64,000 nucleotides of DNA from Roseburia_D yibonii (GTDB lineage: Bacteria; Bacillota; Clostridia; Lachnospirales; Lachnospiraceae). Below the pieces are notes generated by a model. That model had not been told where the DNA came from, ran no database searches, and saw only the letters and a list, made by a program, of their open reading frames with translations. The stretch lies in the NCBI RefSeq assembly GCF_014297335.1, contig NZ_JACOQH010000001.1, positions 372,001 through 436,000 on the forward strand, written 5' to 3'. The stretch's first letter is position 1. Each line of letters begins with the position of its first letter. Position numbers and translations under genes: made by a program. Of the stretch, positions 55,068-64,000 are shown in pieces.

Positions 55068-57299
55068 TTATATTCCGGCTGTTTCTTCTGCCTGTTCTAA
55101 AATGCGATCCCGCAATCCACTGTATCGCTTCTGCTCCGTAATGTTTTCCACCATCTCATAAAACGTCTTTTCATTGCCAACAAGCGTAACGCACTTTCTC
55201 GCTCTCGTCACCGCCGTGTACAAAAGATTCCGGTTCATAAGCATCCGTGGACCGGAAAGCAGTGGAATGACGACTGCCGGATATTCACTTCCCTGTGATT
55301 TATGTATCGTGATCGCATAGGCAAGTTCTAATTCCTCCAACATCTTAAACGGATACTCCACGATCCTTCCCTCATCGAATTCAACTGTGACTGTCTCCGC
55401 ATATGTATTGATCTTTTTCACGATCCCCATGTCTCCATTGAAGATCCCCATTCCTTTTTCGATCGCAAATCCGTATTTGGACTGAACCTCCCACTCGATC
55501 TGGTAATTGTTCTTTGTCTGCATCACTTTATCGCCCTCACGAAACAGCCCGTCGCCATACTCATGCTCCACCTTGCTTTTATCCGGCGGATTTAAGTATT
55601 CCTGCAAAATACGGTTCAACCGTTCCACGCCAAGCAGTCCCTTCCGCATCGGTGTCAGCACCTGGATATCATAAGGCGTTGCATCCACAAATTTCGGCAG
55701 TTTCTGCCGGATCAGCTGTATCACGACACTGATAATCACGTCCGCGTCGTAGCGTTTCAGGAAGAAGAAATCCATGCTCTTATTGTCCAGCACTACTTCT
55801 TCACCACGGTTGATCTTATGCGCATTGACGATAATGTCACTCTGGCTTGCCTGCCGGAAAATCTTGGTGAGTTTCACCACATGAAAGCACTCCGAGTCAA
55901 TGATATCTTTGAGAACACAGCCGGCTCCCACACTCGGAAGCTGATTGACATCCCCTACCAGGATCAGTCTGGTTCCCGGAACGATCGCTTTTAAAAGCGA
56001 ATGGATCAGATTGATATCCACCATGGACATCTCATCAATGATGATCACATCCGTTTCCAGCGGATTGTTTTCGTTCCGCTCAAATCCGGCATTGCCTTCC
56101 GCGCCACCGGAGATCTCAAGCATCCGGTGGATCGTGCGTGCCTCATATCCGGTCATTTCACTCATCCGCTTGGCTGCGCGCCCGGTTGGTGCCGCGAGGA
56201 AAATATCCATTCCTTCCAGCTCAAAATATTTGATGATCGTGTTGATCGTTGTGGTCTTTCCGGTACCCGGACCACCCGTGATCACCAGAAGCCCGCTGCG
56301 CACCGCTTCTTTCACCGCATCCATCTGTTTTTCGTCCAGCGTCATTCCCGTCTGCTTTTCAATCCGGCGGACCCGATCCTGTATCTCCTTATCCGCCACA
56401 TCATACTGCATGTCCAGGTTTTTCAGCAAAACGGCGCAATTGTTTTCCACATAATAATAAGATGCCGCATAGATCTGCATCTGTCCGTCTTTTTCTTTCA
56501 GCACCAGTTTCCGCTCGATCGCCAGATCCATGTAATGCTTTTCGATCAGCGCGCCATCCACGCCAAGCAGGTCACTCGCCCGTCTGGTCAGTTCAGCTTC
56601 CGGCAGATAGGTATGTCCGTCCACCGACGCCTGAAGCAGTGCATACAAAATACCACTGCGCACGCGGAAATCCGAATCCGTCCGGATCCCTACCCGCGCC
56701 GCAATCTCATCCGCAATACGGAAGCCCACTCCGTCAACGTCATCCGCCAGTTTATACGGATTTTCTTTTATGATCCCGTAAATCTGCTGTCCATAGGTCT
56801 GATAGATCTTCACCGCGAGTCCCAGCGATATTCCATATTGCTGCAAGAATATCATGGCCTGGCGGAGGTCTCTTTTCTCCGCAACCTGATCGGAAATCTC
56901 CATTGCCTTCCGCTCACTGATCCCCTTAATCTCCGCCAGCCGCTCCGGTTCTTCCTCTATGATGCGGAATGTATCGGCTTTAAAGCGCCGCACGATCCGT
57001 GCCGCAAGCGCTGCTCCCACTCCCTTGATCGCTCCGGATCCAAGATAGCGTTCGATGGAAAGTTCATCGGTCGGCTCCTTCTGTTCATAATGATCTGCCT
57101 TAAACTGCTTTCCATACGTGGGATGATCTACATACTCACCGGTAACTTCTATATTTTCTCCTTCGCTGACTGCGGAAAATATGCCAACGCAGGTGATCTC
57201 CATCTCGGAATTGATCAGATTCAAAACCGTATACCCGTTATCTGCGTTGCGATATACAATATGATCCACATAGCCCGTTATTACATCCAAAAATTTCAT
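55068..57299 (-). CDS. recD2: ATP-dependent RecD2 helicase
   Basis: Protein of 743 residues, SF1B 5'-3' helicase not bound to RecBC. N-terminal OB and helix-hairpin-helix region (YLGSGAIKGVGAALAARIV), Walker A GGPGTGKTTTINTI near 345, DEMSMVD, and C-terminal SH3/UvrD-like YAITIHKSQGSEYP and NLLYTAVTRAR. Acts in DNA repair. ATG 57299 is preferred over a TTG four codons upstream. Confidence 0.95.
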   Translation of the reverse strand: MKFLDVITGYVDHIVYRNADNGYTVLNLINSEMEITCVGIFSAVSEGENIEVTGEYVDHPTYGKQFKADHYEQKEPTDELSIERYLGSGAIKGVGAALAARIVRRFKADTFRIIEEEPERLAEIKGISERKAMEISDQVAEKRDLRQAMIFLQQYGISLGLAVKIYQTYGQQIYGIIKENPYKLADDVDGVGFRIADEIAARVGIRTDSDFRVRSGILYALLQASVDGHTYLPEAELTRRASDLLGVDGALIEKHYMDLAIERKLVLKEKDGQMQIYAASYYYVENNCAVLLKNLDMQYDVADKEIQDRVRRIEKQTGMTLDEKQMDAVKEAVRSGLLVITGGPGTGKTTTINTIIKYFELEGMDIFLAAPTGRAAKRMSEMTGYEARTIHRMLEISGGAEGNAGFERNENNPLETDVIIIDEMSMVDINLIHSLLKAIVPGTRLILVGDVNQLPSVGAGCVLKDIIDSECFHVVKLTKIFRQASQSDIIVNAHKINRGEEVVLDNKSMDFFFLKRYDADVIISVVIQLIRQKLPKFVDATPYDIQVLTPMRKGLLGVERLNRILQEYLNPPDKSKVEHEYGDGLFREGDKVMQTKNNYQIEWEVQSKYGFAIEKGMGIFNGDMGIVKKINTYAETVTVEFDEGRIVEYPFKMLEELELAYAITIHKSQGSEYPAVVIPLLSGPRMLMNRNLLYTAVTRARKCVTLVGNEKTFYEMVENITEQKRYSGLRDRILEQAEETAGI

Positions 57300-57318
57300 C
57301 CTTCCCGTCAAACGAAAT

Positions 57319-57346
57319 AAAACTGCCAGAATACCCTGACAGTTTT
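57319..57346 (-). terminator. Terminator after the flagellar rod genes
   Basis: Minus strand stem AAAACTGTCAG/CTGGCAGTTTT with one A-C mismatch and a 6-nt loop, followed by ATTTCG. Starts 19 bp after the stop at 57365. Confidence 0.7.
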
Positions 57347-57364
57347 ATCCATCGCTTTTATTTC

Positions 57365-57715
57365 TTAGAGATTATAATTTCTCTTCATCTGCTCGTACAT
57401 CATCTGTGCAAAGCTTCCGCCTTCCTGATCCGTGATCTCATCCGATATCGTCTGGATCGCCGTATCCTTGAAGTAATCTACCATCTGGGAAGCATAGGAA
57501 TTTTCATCATCCTTGTCAAACTTGACTGTCTTCTCAACCTGTTTTAACACCTGCTCCAAAAAGTAAGATTCAAAATCCTTACATACCGAAAGCAGTTCTT
57601 CATCCGACGCATCCGAAAAGTCTGCGTTCAGTTTGCTCTCGAGTGCGCTCGTATCGTTCTGGCTTGCCTGCGTATTTGCATAAGATGTAAGTGCATCCAA
57701 TCCCATCATACTCAT
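57365..57715 (-). CDS. FlgJ-type rod-binding protein (no muramidase domain)
   Basis: Protein of 116 residues with the rod-binding core SVCKDFESYFLEQVLKQVEKTV and SQMVDYFKDTAIQTISDEI. The C-terminal peptidoglycan hydrolase of proteobacterial FlgJ is absent, as in most Firmicutes. It caps flagellar rod assembly. 12 bp after the FlhP-like gene. Confidence 0.85.
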   Translation of the reverse strand: MSMMGLDALTSYANTQASQNDTSALESKLNADFSDASDEELLSVCKDFESYFLEQVLKQVEKTVKFDKDDENSYASQMVDYFKDTAIQTISDEITDQEGGSFAQMMYEQMKRNYNL

Positions 57716-57727
57716 AGATCATTCTCC

Positions 57728-58546
57728 TTATCTCTTCAGCTGATTTGCTATACCAAGCATATCGTCCGATGTCGTGATCACTTTGGAGTTCATCTCATAC
57801 GCGCGCTGCGCAACAATAAGATTTACCATTTCATCTGCAAGCTGTACGTTGGATCCTTCCAGATAACCCTGTACAATCTTACTTCTCGTAAGATTGTTAT
57901 TGGTATATTCACTCATTGCATCACCGGATGCCTCAGTCACGGAAAGCAGGCTGTTGGATTCTTTTTCCAGTCCTGCCGGATTGCGGAACTGATAAATGCC
58001 GATCCGCCGATTCAGTGCGTGATAATTTCCTGCTCCGTCCTTATATCCGATCTCGCCGGAGTTGGACTGAAATTCCACACTTTCAGAAGAAACATTTGCC
58101 GGAAGTGAAATTACATTTCCATTGGAATCCAGCACATGATATCCTTCCTGTGTACACAGGGATACTACGTTACCATCCTTCACCCAGGAAAAATTACCAT
58201 TTCTTGTGTAATACGTCTCGCCATCCGCTCCTCTGACAGAAAAAAGACCATTTCCCTCGATCGCGAACGCAGACTTGCTTTCATTTGCGATCAGAGAGCC
58301 CTGTGTAAAGATGGAAGTGTTAGACGCCACTCTTGTACCAAGCCCCACCTGTGCGGAGATCGGTTTCTCTTCCCCGTTCGCAGACGTTGTTTTGGTCTGA
58401 AGGGTTTGATAGAGCAATGATTTAAACTCTGTCTTTTCTGACTTATAACCGCTTGTATTTACATTTGAAAGGTTGTTTGCTATTGTATCCACATTGGTCT
58501 GCTGGGCAATCATTCCAGATGCGCCAGTCCACAATGATCTCATCAT
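57728..58546 (-). CDS. flhP: Flagellar basal-body rod protein, FlhP/FlgG-like
   Basis: Protein of 272 residues. N-terminal rod motif LWTGASGMIAQQTNVDTIANNLSN, then a hook-like middle and C-terminal VNLIVAQRAYEMNSKVITTSDDML. FlgG-like; FlhP is chosen because the order mbl-flhO-flhP is that of Bacillus. Start 28 bp after the FlhO stop. Confidence 0.88.
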   Translation of the reverse strand: MMRSLWTGASGMIAQQTNVDTIANNLSNVNTSGYKSEKTEFKSLLYQTLQTKTTSANGEEKPISAQVGLGTRVASNTSIFTQGSLIANESKSAFAIEGNGLFSVRGADGETYYTRNGNFSWVKDGNVVSLCTQEGYHVLDSNGNVISLPANVSSESVEFQSNSGEIGYKDGAGNYHALNRRIGIYQFRNPAGLEKESNSLLSVTEASGDAMSEYTNNNLTRSKIVQGYLEGSNVQLADEMVNLIVAQRAYEMNSKVITTSDDMLGIANQLKR

Positions 58547-58574
58547 ATGTCACACATCTCCTTTTATCTCATCA

Positions 58575-59375
58575 TCACACTTTGCCAACATTGTTTGCTG
58601 CCTTATCCAGTGTCGTGTCGATCGTCTGGATCAGTTTCTGGTTCGCTTCATACGCTCTTGAAACAGTGATCATATCTACCATTTCCGTAACAACATTGAC
58701 ATTTGATTTTTCAAGTGTTCCCTGCTCTATCGCCGCATCGGATGCCACTGCCTGTCCGCCGTCCACAAGATCATACATGTTTTCGCCGTACTCCTGCAGG
58801 TAATTGTAATCTTCAAAATCAACAACGCCAACCTGTGCAACGATCTGATTATTCTGAATGATATTGCCAAGTTCATCAACACGGAATGTCTGTGTCGGAT
58901 CCAGCCGGATGTAACTTCCCGCTCCCGGATCTCCATTCAAAGCTCCGTTCCGGTTCAAAACATAATCTCCGTCCTTTGTCACCAGATATCCCTCGGTATT
59001 TACCTTAAACGCTCCGTCTCTGGTATATTTGACCGAAGTCTCTCCCTGCTTGTTCGTATATGACAGCGCAAAGAAACCATCGCCTGCGATTGCAAGATCT
59101 TCCGCGTTATCTGTCACCTCAAAATTTCCCTGGCTCCAGTCTGTATAGGTCTCCCCAATCTTCACACCCATATTGACATATCCAAGCGGCTTCGGGATAT
59201 TGTATTCCGAGGTATCTTTGATCTTGAGTGCCAGCTGATCTTCAAAAGATTTTGCTGTACACCCTTCCTTCTTATAACCATTTGTCGCACTGTTTGCGAG
59301 GTTATTTGACAGGATATCCATCCGGTTCTGTTCCATGATCATCCCGGTATACGCTGTATAAAGGCCTTTTACCAT
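58575..59375 (-). CDS. flhO: Flagellar basal-body rod protein, FlhO/FlgF-like
   Basis: Protein of 266 residues: LYTAYTGMIMEQNRMDILSNNLAN at the N-terminus and VDMITVSRAYEANQKLIQTIDTTLD at the C-terminus, the two conserved ends of rod proteins. First of three rod genes, 65 bp after mbl. A sequence GTCGATAT at 59433-59426 (minus strand) is close to a SigD -10 box, but no good -35 is seen. Confidence 0.88.
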   Translation of the reverse strand: MVKGLYTAYTGMIMEQNRMDILSNNLANSATNGYKKEGCTAKSFEDQLALKIKDTSEYNIPKPLGYVNMGVKIGETYTDWSQGNFEVTDNAEDLAIAGDGFFALSYTNKQGETSVKYTRDGAFKVNTEGYLVTKDGDYVLNRNGALNGDPGAGSYIRLDPTQTFRVDELGNIIQNNQIVAQVGVVDFEDYNYLQEYGENMYDLVDGGQAVASDAAIEQGTLEKSNVNVVTEMVDMITVSRAYEANQKLIQTIDTTLDKAANNVGKV

Positions 59376-59440
59376 ATGTGCGCTCCTTCCCCCAGGCGTT
59401 CTTCCGCCTTTCTCTCTACTATTTTATATCGACATTTTCT

Positions 59441-60436
59441 TTAATCATCATCACGCTTTCCGGCAAGAAATTCCACAAATTTTCCGGTTCCGATCGCCAC
59501 GCAGGTCATCGGTTCGTCCGCTGTCATGGTATTGATCCCGGTTCTGTCTTCGATCAGCTCTTCCAGTCCGCGAAGCAGGGATCCGCCTCCGGTCAGAACG
59601 ATTCCACGGTCTGCCACGTCGGCTGCCAGTTCCGGCGGAGTCTTCTCAAGTACGCTGTGTACCGCTTCCACGATCTGAAGTGTCGGCTCACGCAGCGCCT
59701 CCTCTGTCTCCTCGGAAGATACGGTAACGGTCTTCGGAAGACCTGTCACAAGATTTCGTCCGCGCACATCCATGGTATCCGCCTGTGCAAGCGGGAAACA
59801 GGTTCCGATCTTGATCTTGATGTCTTCTGCGGTTCTCTCACCGATCAGAAGATTGTGTTTCTTTCTCATATAACGAACGATCGCTTCGTCGAAATCATCA
59901 CCGGCGATCTTAATAGAGGTGCTGACTACAGAACCTCCGAGTGAAATTACCGCTATATCCGCAGTACCACCACCGATATCTACGATCATGTTTCCACACG
60001 GTCTTGAGATATCAATGCCTGCTCCGATCGCTGCCGCGATCGGTTCCTCAATGATCGCTACCTCTCTGGCTCCGGCCTGATAGGTCGCATCCTCAACTGC
60101 CTTTTTCTCTACTTCCGTAACGCCGCTCGGCACGCATACGCTGATACGCGGTTTGCGGAAGCTCTTTTTGCCAAGTGCTTTCTGTATGAAGTACTTGATC
60201 ATCTGTTCGGTAACCTTGTAATCCGAAATAACACCCTGACGAAGCGGTCTTACCGCAACGATATTTCCAGGTGTTCTTCCAAGCATCAGTCTTGCTTCCT
60301 CACCGATTGCCTTGATCTTATTGGTATCTCTATCGAATGCCACTACAGACGGCTCTTTTAATACAACGCCTTTTCCTTTAATATACACCAGAATGCTGGC
60401 TGTTCCCAAATCGATTCCTATATCTGTTGAAACCAT
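59441..60436 (-). CDS. mbl: MreB-family rod-shape actin homologue (Mbl)
   Basis: Protein of 331 residues: IGIDLGTASILVYIKGKG (phosphate-1), VDIGGGTADIAVIS (phosphate-2), IVLTGGGSLLRGL (adenosine). Polymerises under the membrane to guide wall growth. Called Mbl because it is followed by flhO-flhP. ATG 60436 (MVSTDIGID) is chosen; the upstream in-frame ATG is less well placed for GGGG. Confidence 0.9.
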   Translation of the reverse strand: MVSTDIGIDLGTASILVYIKGKGVVLKEPSVVAFDRDTNKIKAIGEEARLMLGRTPGNIVAVRPLRQGVISDYKVTEQMIKYFIQKALGKKSFRKPRISVCVPSGVTEVEKKAVEDATYQAGAREVAIIEEPIAAAIGAGIDISRPCGNMIVDIGGGTADIAVISLGGSVVSTSIKIAGDDFDEAIVRYMRKKHNLLIGERTAEDIKIKIGTCFPLAQADTMDVRGRNLVTGLPKTVTVSSEETEEALREPTLQIVEAVHSVLEKTPPELAADVADRGIVLTGGGSLLRGLEELIEDRTGINTMTADEPMTCVAIGTGKFVEFLAGKRDDD

Positions 60437-60733
60437 ATGATATGTTTCCCCTTTCATCTGTTTCCATTTATGTCGAATATCTGCCCAATTTCTAAAGACA
60501 GAGTATGCATTTAATCATATTCTTACATATATAATCCTATTATATACAATAACTTCCATTTTTTAAAGTGTTTTTTTCTAAAATGTCAAAAGTCAATATT
60601 TTCTTAATAATTTCGCAATAAAATTCTTCATTTTTTAGATTTTATATCTTTTTTATAATTTGTTCATACTTTAGACACATTTATACCGTATAGTAACAAG
60701 CGTACTAGCTAATTAAGCTAATATAATTTTTCA

Positions 60734-60817
60734 TAACTCATGCTTCCCAGGTTCTTCGGAATTTGGGAAGTACTCCCCGAAACTATTGCTGATATGATTT
60801 TCATATCAGCTTTTTTT
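60734..60817 (+). ncRNA. Candidate small RNA between mbl and uvrA
   Basis: Plus strand. A 12-bp stem CTTCCCAGGTTC/GAATTTGGGAAG closed by a TTCG loop (60743-60770), an 17-nt linker, then a 10-bp stem GCTGATATGA/TCATATCAGC with seven T (60788-60817). TATAAT lies at 60722-60727, which would start the RNA near 60734; the -35 is poor. No plus-strand gene is upstream, so this terminator should belong to its own transcript. No named family recognised. Confidence 0.55.
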
Positions 60818-60832
60818 ATTCCAGGTTTGCAT

Positions 60833-60906
60833 CTGATCCGGGCGGATCCGGATATGTCCGGTTTCCTGACAGGAACGCCCGCGCTGCATCTTCCGCAGCA
60901 CAGGCG
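60833..60906. repeat. Hairpin-dense stretch after uvrA
   Basis: Four short inverted repeats in a row: GATCC/GGATC, CCGGA/TCCGG, TTCCTG/CAGGAA and CGCCCGCGCTGC/GCAGCACAGGCG (60876-60906). The last pairs fully in minus-strand RNA with two G-U pairs, and has a T-run after it on the plus strand. The rest of 60458-60733 is A+T-rich and holds the mbl upstream region; no further gene is seen. Confidence 0.55.
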
Positions 60907-60920
60907 CCTTTTTTATTTCT

Positions 60921-63773
60921 CTATTTTTTCTTTTTTCCCTGCTCTAAATATTTTTTGACATACTGACCGGTGTAGGATTTTTTCACCTTCGCCACTTCTT
61001 CCGGCGTTCCCTCGGCGATCACCGTTCCGCCGCCGTCTCCGCCTTCCGGCCCCATATCAATGATATAGTCCGCAGTCTTTATCACATCCAGATTGTGTTC
61101 AATGACTACGACCGTATTTCCGCTGTCCGAAAGTCTGCGCAGGATCTCAATCAGTTTGTGGACATCCGCGAAGTGCAGTCCGGTCGTCGGTTCATCCAGA
61201 ATATAAATGGTCTTTCCGGTACCACGTTTGCTGAGCTCCGTTGCCAGCTTGATACGCTGCGCCTCACCGCCGGAAAGTTCTGTGGACGGCTGTCCGAGGC
61301 GGATATAGGAAAGTCCCACATCATAGAGCGTCTGTATCTTCCGATGGATCGACGGCACATTTTCAAAGAACTTTAACGCCTCTTCAACCGTCATATTGAG
61401 CACATCATAGATACTCTTTCCTTTGTATTTTACTTCCAGCGTCTCACGGTTATAACGCTTTCCGCCGCACACTTCACACGGGACATAGACATCCGGCAGG
61501 AAGTGCATCTCAATCTTTAAGATTCCGTCTCCGGAGCATGCCTCACAGCGGCCACCTTTTACATTGAAGCTGAAACGTCCTTTTTTATAACCTCTCGCCT
61601 TTGCATCCGGTGTCGCCGCAAACAGATCACGGATCATGTCAAACACGCCCGTATAGGTTGCCGGATTGGAACGCGGGGTACGTCCGATCGGGGACTGGTC
61701 GATATCGATAACTTTGTCAAGCTGATCCAGTCCGAGGATATCGTCGTGCTTACCCGGGATCACACGCGCACGGTTTAAATCCCTCGCCAGATGTTTGTAG
61801 AGGATCTCGTTGGTCAGTGAACTCTTTCCGGAACCGGACACACCGGTAATGCAGGTCATGATGCCAAGCGGGATCTTCACGTCGATATTCTTCAGATTGT
61901 TCTCCCTTGCACCTTTGATCGTAAGGAATCCGGTCGGTTTTCTCCGTTCTTCGGGAACCGGGATCTGAATTCTTCCACTCAGGTACGCCCCGGTCAAAGA
62001 CTTTTTGTTTTTCATGATCTCTTCGGCATTTCCGACCGCAACCACTTCTCCACCATGTTCGCCGGCTCCCGGCCCGATATCCACGATATAGTCCGCCGCA
62101 CGCATGGTATCCTCGTCATGTTCCACCACGATCAGTGTGTTTCCGAGGTCTTTTAAGTGCTTTAATGTAGCAAGCAGCTTGTCATTATCGCGCTGATGCA
62201 GACCGATGCTCGGCTCATCCAGAATATATGCCACTCCGACCAGACCGGAACCGATCTGTGTCGCCAGACGGATACGCTGTGCTTCTCCGCCGGAGAGCGT
62301 TCCGGTTGCGCGCGCCAGTGTCAGGTAATCCAGTCCGACATCGACAAGGAATCCTACGCGTGCCTTGATCTCCTTGATCACCTGTTCCCCGATCAGAAGC
62401 TGCTGCCTGGTAAGCTGCATATCATTTAGAAATTCCTGCAGTTTTCGTATGGACAAGGAAGTTACTTCATAGATGTTTTTATCCGCAACCGTAACCGCCA
62501 GCGCATCTTTTTTCAGACGCTGTCCGCCACAGCATTTACAAGGGGTAATTCGCATGAATTCCTCATACTGCTGCTTAATCGCATCTGACCCGGTCTCACG
62601 GTAACGCCGGTTTACATTCTGGATCAGTCCCTCGAATGCAACGTCATACACGCCCTCTCCGCGCTGTCCGCGGTAATGCACCTTGACCGTTCTGCCTCCG
62701 GTGCCATAGATCAGCATATGGCGCACATCCTCCGGCAGTTCCTGATACGGGGTATTTAAGGAAAATCCGTATTCTTTTGACAGTGCTTTTAATGTCGCGT
62801 AAGTATAACTGGACGGATCCGCAGACGACTGCCATCCCATAACCTGGATCGCACCTTCCGCAAGTGAAAGCTGCTTATCCGGGATCATCAGATCCTCGTC
62901 AAACTCCATCTTGTAGCCCAGTCCGTAACATTCCGGGCAGGCACCGAACGGATTGTTGAAAGAAAAGCTGCGCGGCTCGATCTCATCAATGCTGATCCCG
63001 CAGTCCGGGCAGGAAAAGCTCTGGGAAAACTGCACCGGCTCCCCGCCGATCACATCCACGGTCATAAGCCCTTCCGCCAGATTTAAGACATTCTCGATCG
63101 AATCGGTCAGACGTTTTTCGATGCCCGGTTTTACGACCAGACGGTCCACAACGATCTCGATGTTATGCTTTTTGTTTTTGTCCAGCCTAATCTCCTCAGT
63201 TAGCTCATACACACTGCCATCCACCTGCACACGCACATAACCGCTTCGCTTTGCACGCTCTAACAGCTTCTGGTGCTCACCCTTTCTGCCCCGGACCACC
63301 GGAGCCAGCAGCTGTATCTTTGTTCCCTGCGGCATGGACATGATCTGATCCACCATCTGATCCACGGTCTGCTTGCGGATCTCCCTGCCACACTTCGGAC
63401 AATGCGGGATACCGATACGCGCATACAGCAGACGAAAGTAATCATAGATCTCTGTCACCGTTCCGACCGTCGAACGCGGATTGCGGTTCGTTGACTTCTG
63501 GTCGATCGAGATCGCCGGTGAAAGGCCTTCGATCTTCTCCACATTCGGTTTTTCCATCTGCCCTAAGAACTGTCTCGCATAGGAAGACAACGACTCCATA
63601 TAACGTCTCTGCCCTTCCGCATAGATCGTGTCAAACGCAAGGGATGATTTTCCCGAACCGGAAAGACCGGTCAGCACCACAAACTCGTCTCTTGGAATGT
63701 CCACATCGATTCCCTTTAAATTATGTTCTTTTGCTCCCCGTATTTTTATATATTTCCGTTCCTTTGCTGCCAT
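60921..63773 (-). CDS. uvrA: Excinuclease ABC subunit A
   Basis: Protein of 950 residues, full length. Walker A GLSGSGKSSLAF near 35 and GVSGSGKSSLTN near 640, signatures LSGGEAQRIRLA and LSGGEAQRIKLA, zinc fingers CPKCGREI and CEACSGDG...CEVCGGKRY. Finds bulky DNA damage with UvrB. GTGAGG precedes ATG 63773, 8 bp after uvrB. Confidence 0.98.
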   Translation of the reverse strand: MAAKERKYIKIRGAKEHNLKGIDVDIPRDEFVVLTGLSGSGKSSLAFDTIYAEGQRRYMESLSSYARQFLGQMEKPNVEKIEGLSPAISIDQKSTNRNPRSTVGTVTEIYDYFRLLYARIGIPHCPKCGREIRKQTVDQMVDQIMSMPQGTKIQLLAPVVRGRKGEHQKLLERAKRSGYVRVQVDGSVYELTEEIRLDKNKKHNIEIVVDRLVVKPGIEKRLTDSIENVLNLAEGLMTVDVIGGEPVQFSQSFSCPDCGISIDEIEPRSFSFNNPFGACPECYGLGYKMEFDEDLMIPDKQLSLAEGAIQVMGWQSSADPSSYTYATLKALSKEYGFSLNTPYQELPEDVRHMLIYGTGGRTVKVHYRGQRGEGVYDVAFEGLIQNVNRRYRETGSDAIKQQYEEFMRITPCKCCGGQRLKKDALAVTVADKNIYEVTSLSIRKLQEFLNDMQLTRQQLLIGEQVIKEIKARVGFLVDVGLDYLTLARATGTLSGGEAQRIRLATQIGSGLVGVAYILDEPSIGLHQRDNDKLLATLKHLKDLGNTLIVVEHDEDTMRAADYIVDIGPGAGEHGGEVVAVGNAEEIMKNKKSLTGAYLSGRIQIPVPEERRKPTGFLTIKGARENNLKNIDVKIPLGIMTCITGVSGSGKSSLTNEILYKHLARDLNRARVIPGKHDDILGLDQLDKVIDIDQSPIGRTPRSNPATYTGVFDMIRDLFAATPDAKARGYKKGRFSFNVKGGRCEACSGDGILKIEMHFLPDVYVPCEVCGGKRYNRETLEVKYKGKSIYDVLNMTVEEALKFFENVPSIHRKIQTLYDVGLSYIRLGQPSTELSGGEAQRIKLATELSKRGTGKTIYILDEPTTGLHFADVHKLIEILRRLSDSGNTVVVIEHNLDVIKTADYIIDMGPEGGDGGGTVIAEGTPEEVAKVKKSYTGQYVKKYLEQGKKKK

Positions 63774-63781
63774 GTTCTACC

Positions 63782-64000
63782 TCACTGCTTTTTGGTTTCT
63801 TCATACATTTTCTTTAAGTTTATCATCTTGTCACGCAGCTCTGCCGCAGCCTCGAAATTGAGTTCCGCCGCAGCCTTCTGCATTTTTTTTGTCACATCTT
63901 TGATCAGCTTTTCCAGTTCTTTTTGGCTCATGGATTCCGGGTCTTTCTCGAACTCCATCTCCTCCTGCGCCACTTTCTTTGAGATGCTGATCAGATCACG
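63782..64000 (-). CDS. uvrB: Excinuclease ABC subunit B, C-terminal end
   Basis: The last 72 codons, running off the right edge. KKMQKAAAELNFEAAAELRDKMINLKKM is split here only for length: it is the UVR domain (KMQKAAAELNFEAAAELRDK) that binds UvrC. It leads directly into uvrA as in the usual uvrB-uvrA operon. Confidence 0.95.
   Translation of the reverse strand, partial: RDLISISKKVAQEEMEFEKDPESMSQKELEKLIKDVTKKMQKAAAELNFEAAAELRDKMINLKKMYEETKKQ

Noticed and set aside
56001..57320. A long plus-strand open frame antisense to recD2
   Set aside because: It lies wholly over a well-supported recD2 frame, has no ribosome site and no domain; it is a codon-bias shadow.
59426..59433. A SigD flagellar promoter before flhO
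   Set aside because: GTCGATAT resembles the -10 box, but there is no TAAA-like -35 at the right distance, so it is only mentioned in the gene entry.

Overview
This window looks like a chromosomal segment of a flagellated, low-to-mid GC member of the Firmicutes, most likely Lachnospiraceae (Roseburia-like). The supports are the Firmicutes gene orders cdaA-cdaR-glmM, comF-yvyF, mbl-flhO-flhP and uvrB-uvrA, strong AGGAGG-type ribosome sites, and TATAAT-type promoters with 17-18 bp spacing. Almost everything is on the minus strand. The only plus-strand genes are a three-gene ABC transporter operon at 52.2-55.0 kb. I saw no rRNA, tRNA, CRISPR array, insertion sequence or prophage.

Layout. (1) 1-6 kb: a secreted N-acetylmuramoyl-L-alanine amidase (its 3' end lies outside the window), an AAA/DUF4143 ATPase, and a secreted DUF5722-type putative glycosidase with wall-binding repeats. 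(2) 6-30 kb: a surface-glycan region. It holds two paralogous membrane glycosyltransferases of the GT-C (GT39-like) type that carry trigger-factor-like FKBP and chaperone domains, a duplicated GLUG-motif surface protein, a GtrB-like polyprenyl-phosphate sugar synthase, a GtrA-like flippase, a Wzx-type flippase, a pyruvyl transferase and a GT87-like enzyme. It also has a CDP-3,6-dideoxysugar pathway (rfbF, rfbG, rfbH) joined to a YerE-like thiamine-diphosphate enzyme, an aldolase fused to an unassigned domain, and an SDR reductase. This looks like a route to a CDP-linked branched-chain sugar. A promoter lies just before rfbF. (3) 30-44 kb: a rhamnose-glycan region with rfbABCD, a Wzm/Wzt ABC exporter, a tandem RgpF-type protein, a coiled-coil protein, acyltransferase, two GT2 enzymes, a DUF2142 membrane protein and a 52-residue small membrane protein.

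(4) 44-52 kb: housekeeping genes reading into the glycan genes: cdaA (c-di-AMP synthase), cdaR, glmM, an HPr-like protein and leuA, preceded by two membrane proteins, yvyF and comF. comF has lost a normal start codon. (5) 52-55 kb: the plus-strand ABC importer, from a near-consensus promoter to a strong terminator shared with recD2. (6) 55-64 kb: recD2, flagellar rod genes (FlgJ-like, FlhP, FlhO), mbl, a 460-bp intergenic region with a likely plus-strand small RNA, uvrA, and the 3' end of uvrB.

How it works together (inference). dTDP-rhamnose from RfbABCD would feed a rhamnan-like polymer exported by Wzm/Wzt. CDP-branched sugars and polyprenyl-phosphate sugars (GtrB made, GtrA flipped) would feed extracytoplasmic transferases. 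The strongest candidate for something undescribed is the pair of GT-C enzymes fused to trigger-factor-like PPIase/chaperone modules, which suggests coupling of surface glycosylation to folding of an exported protein acceptor.
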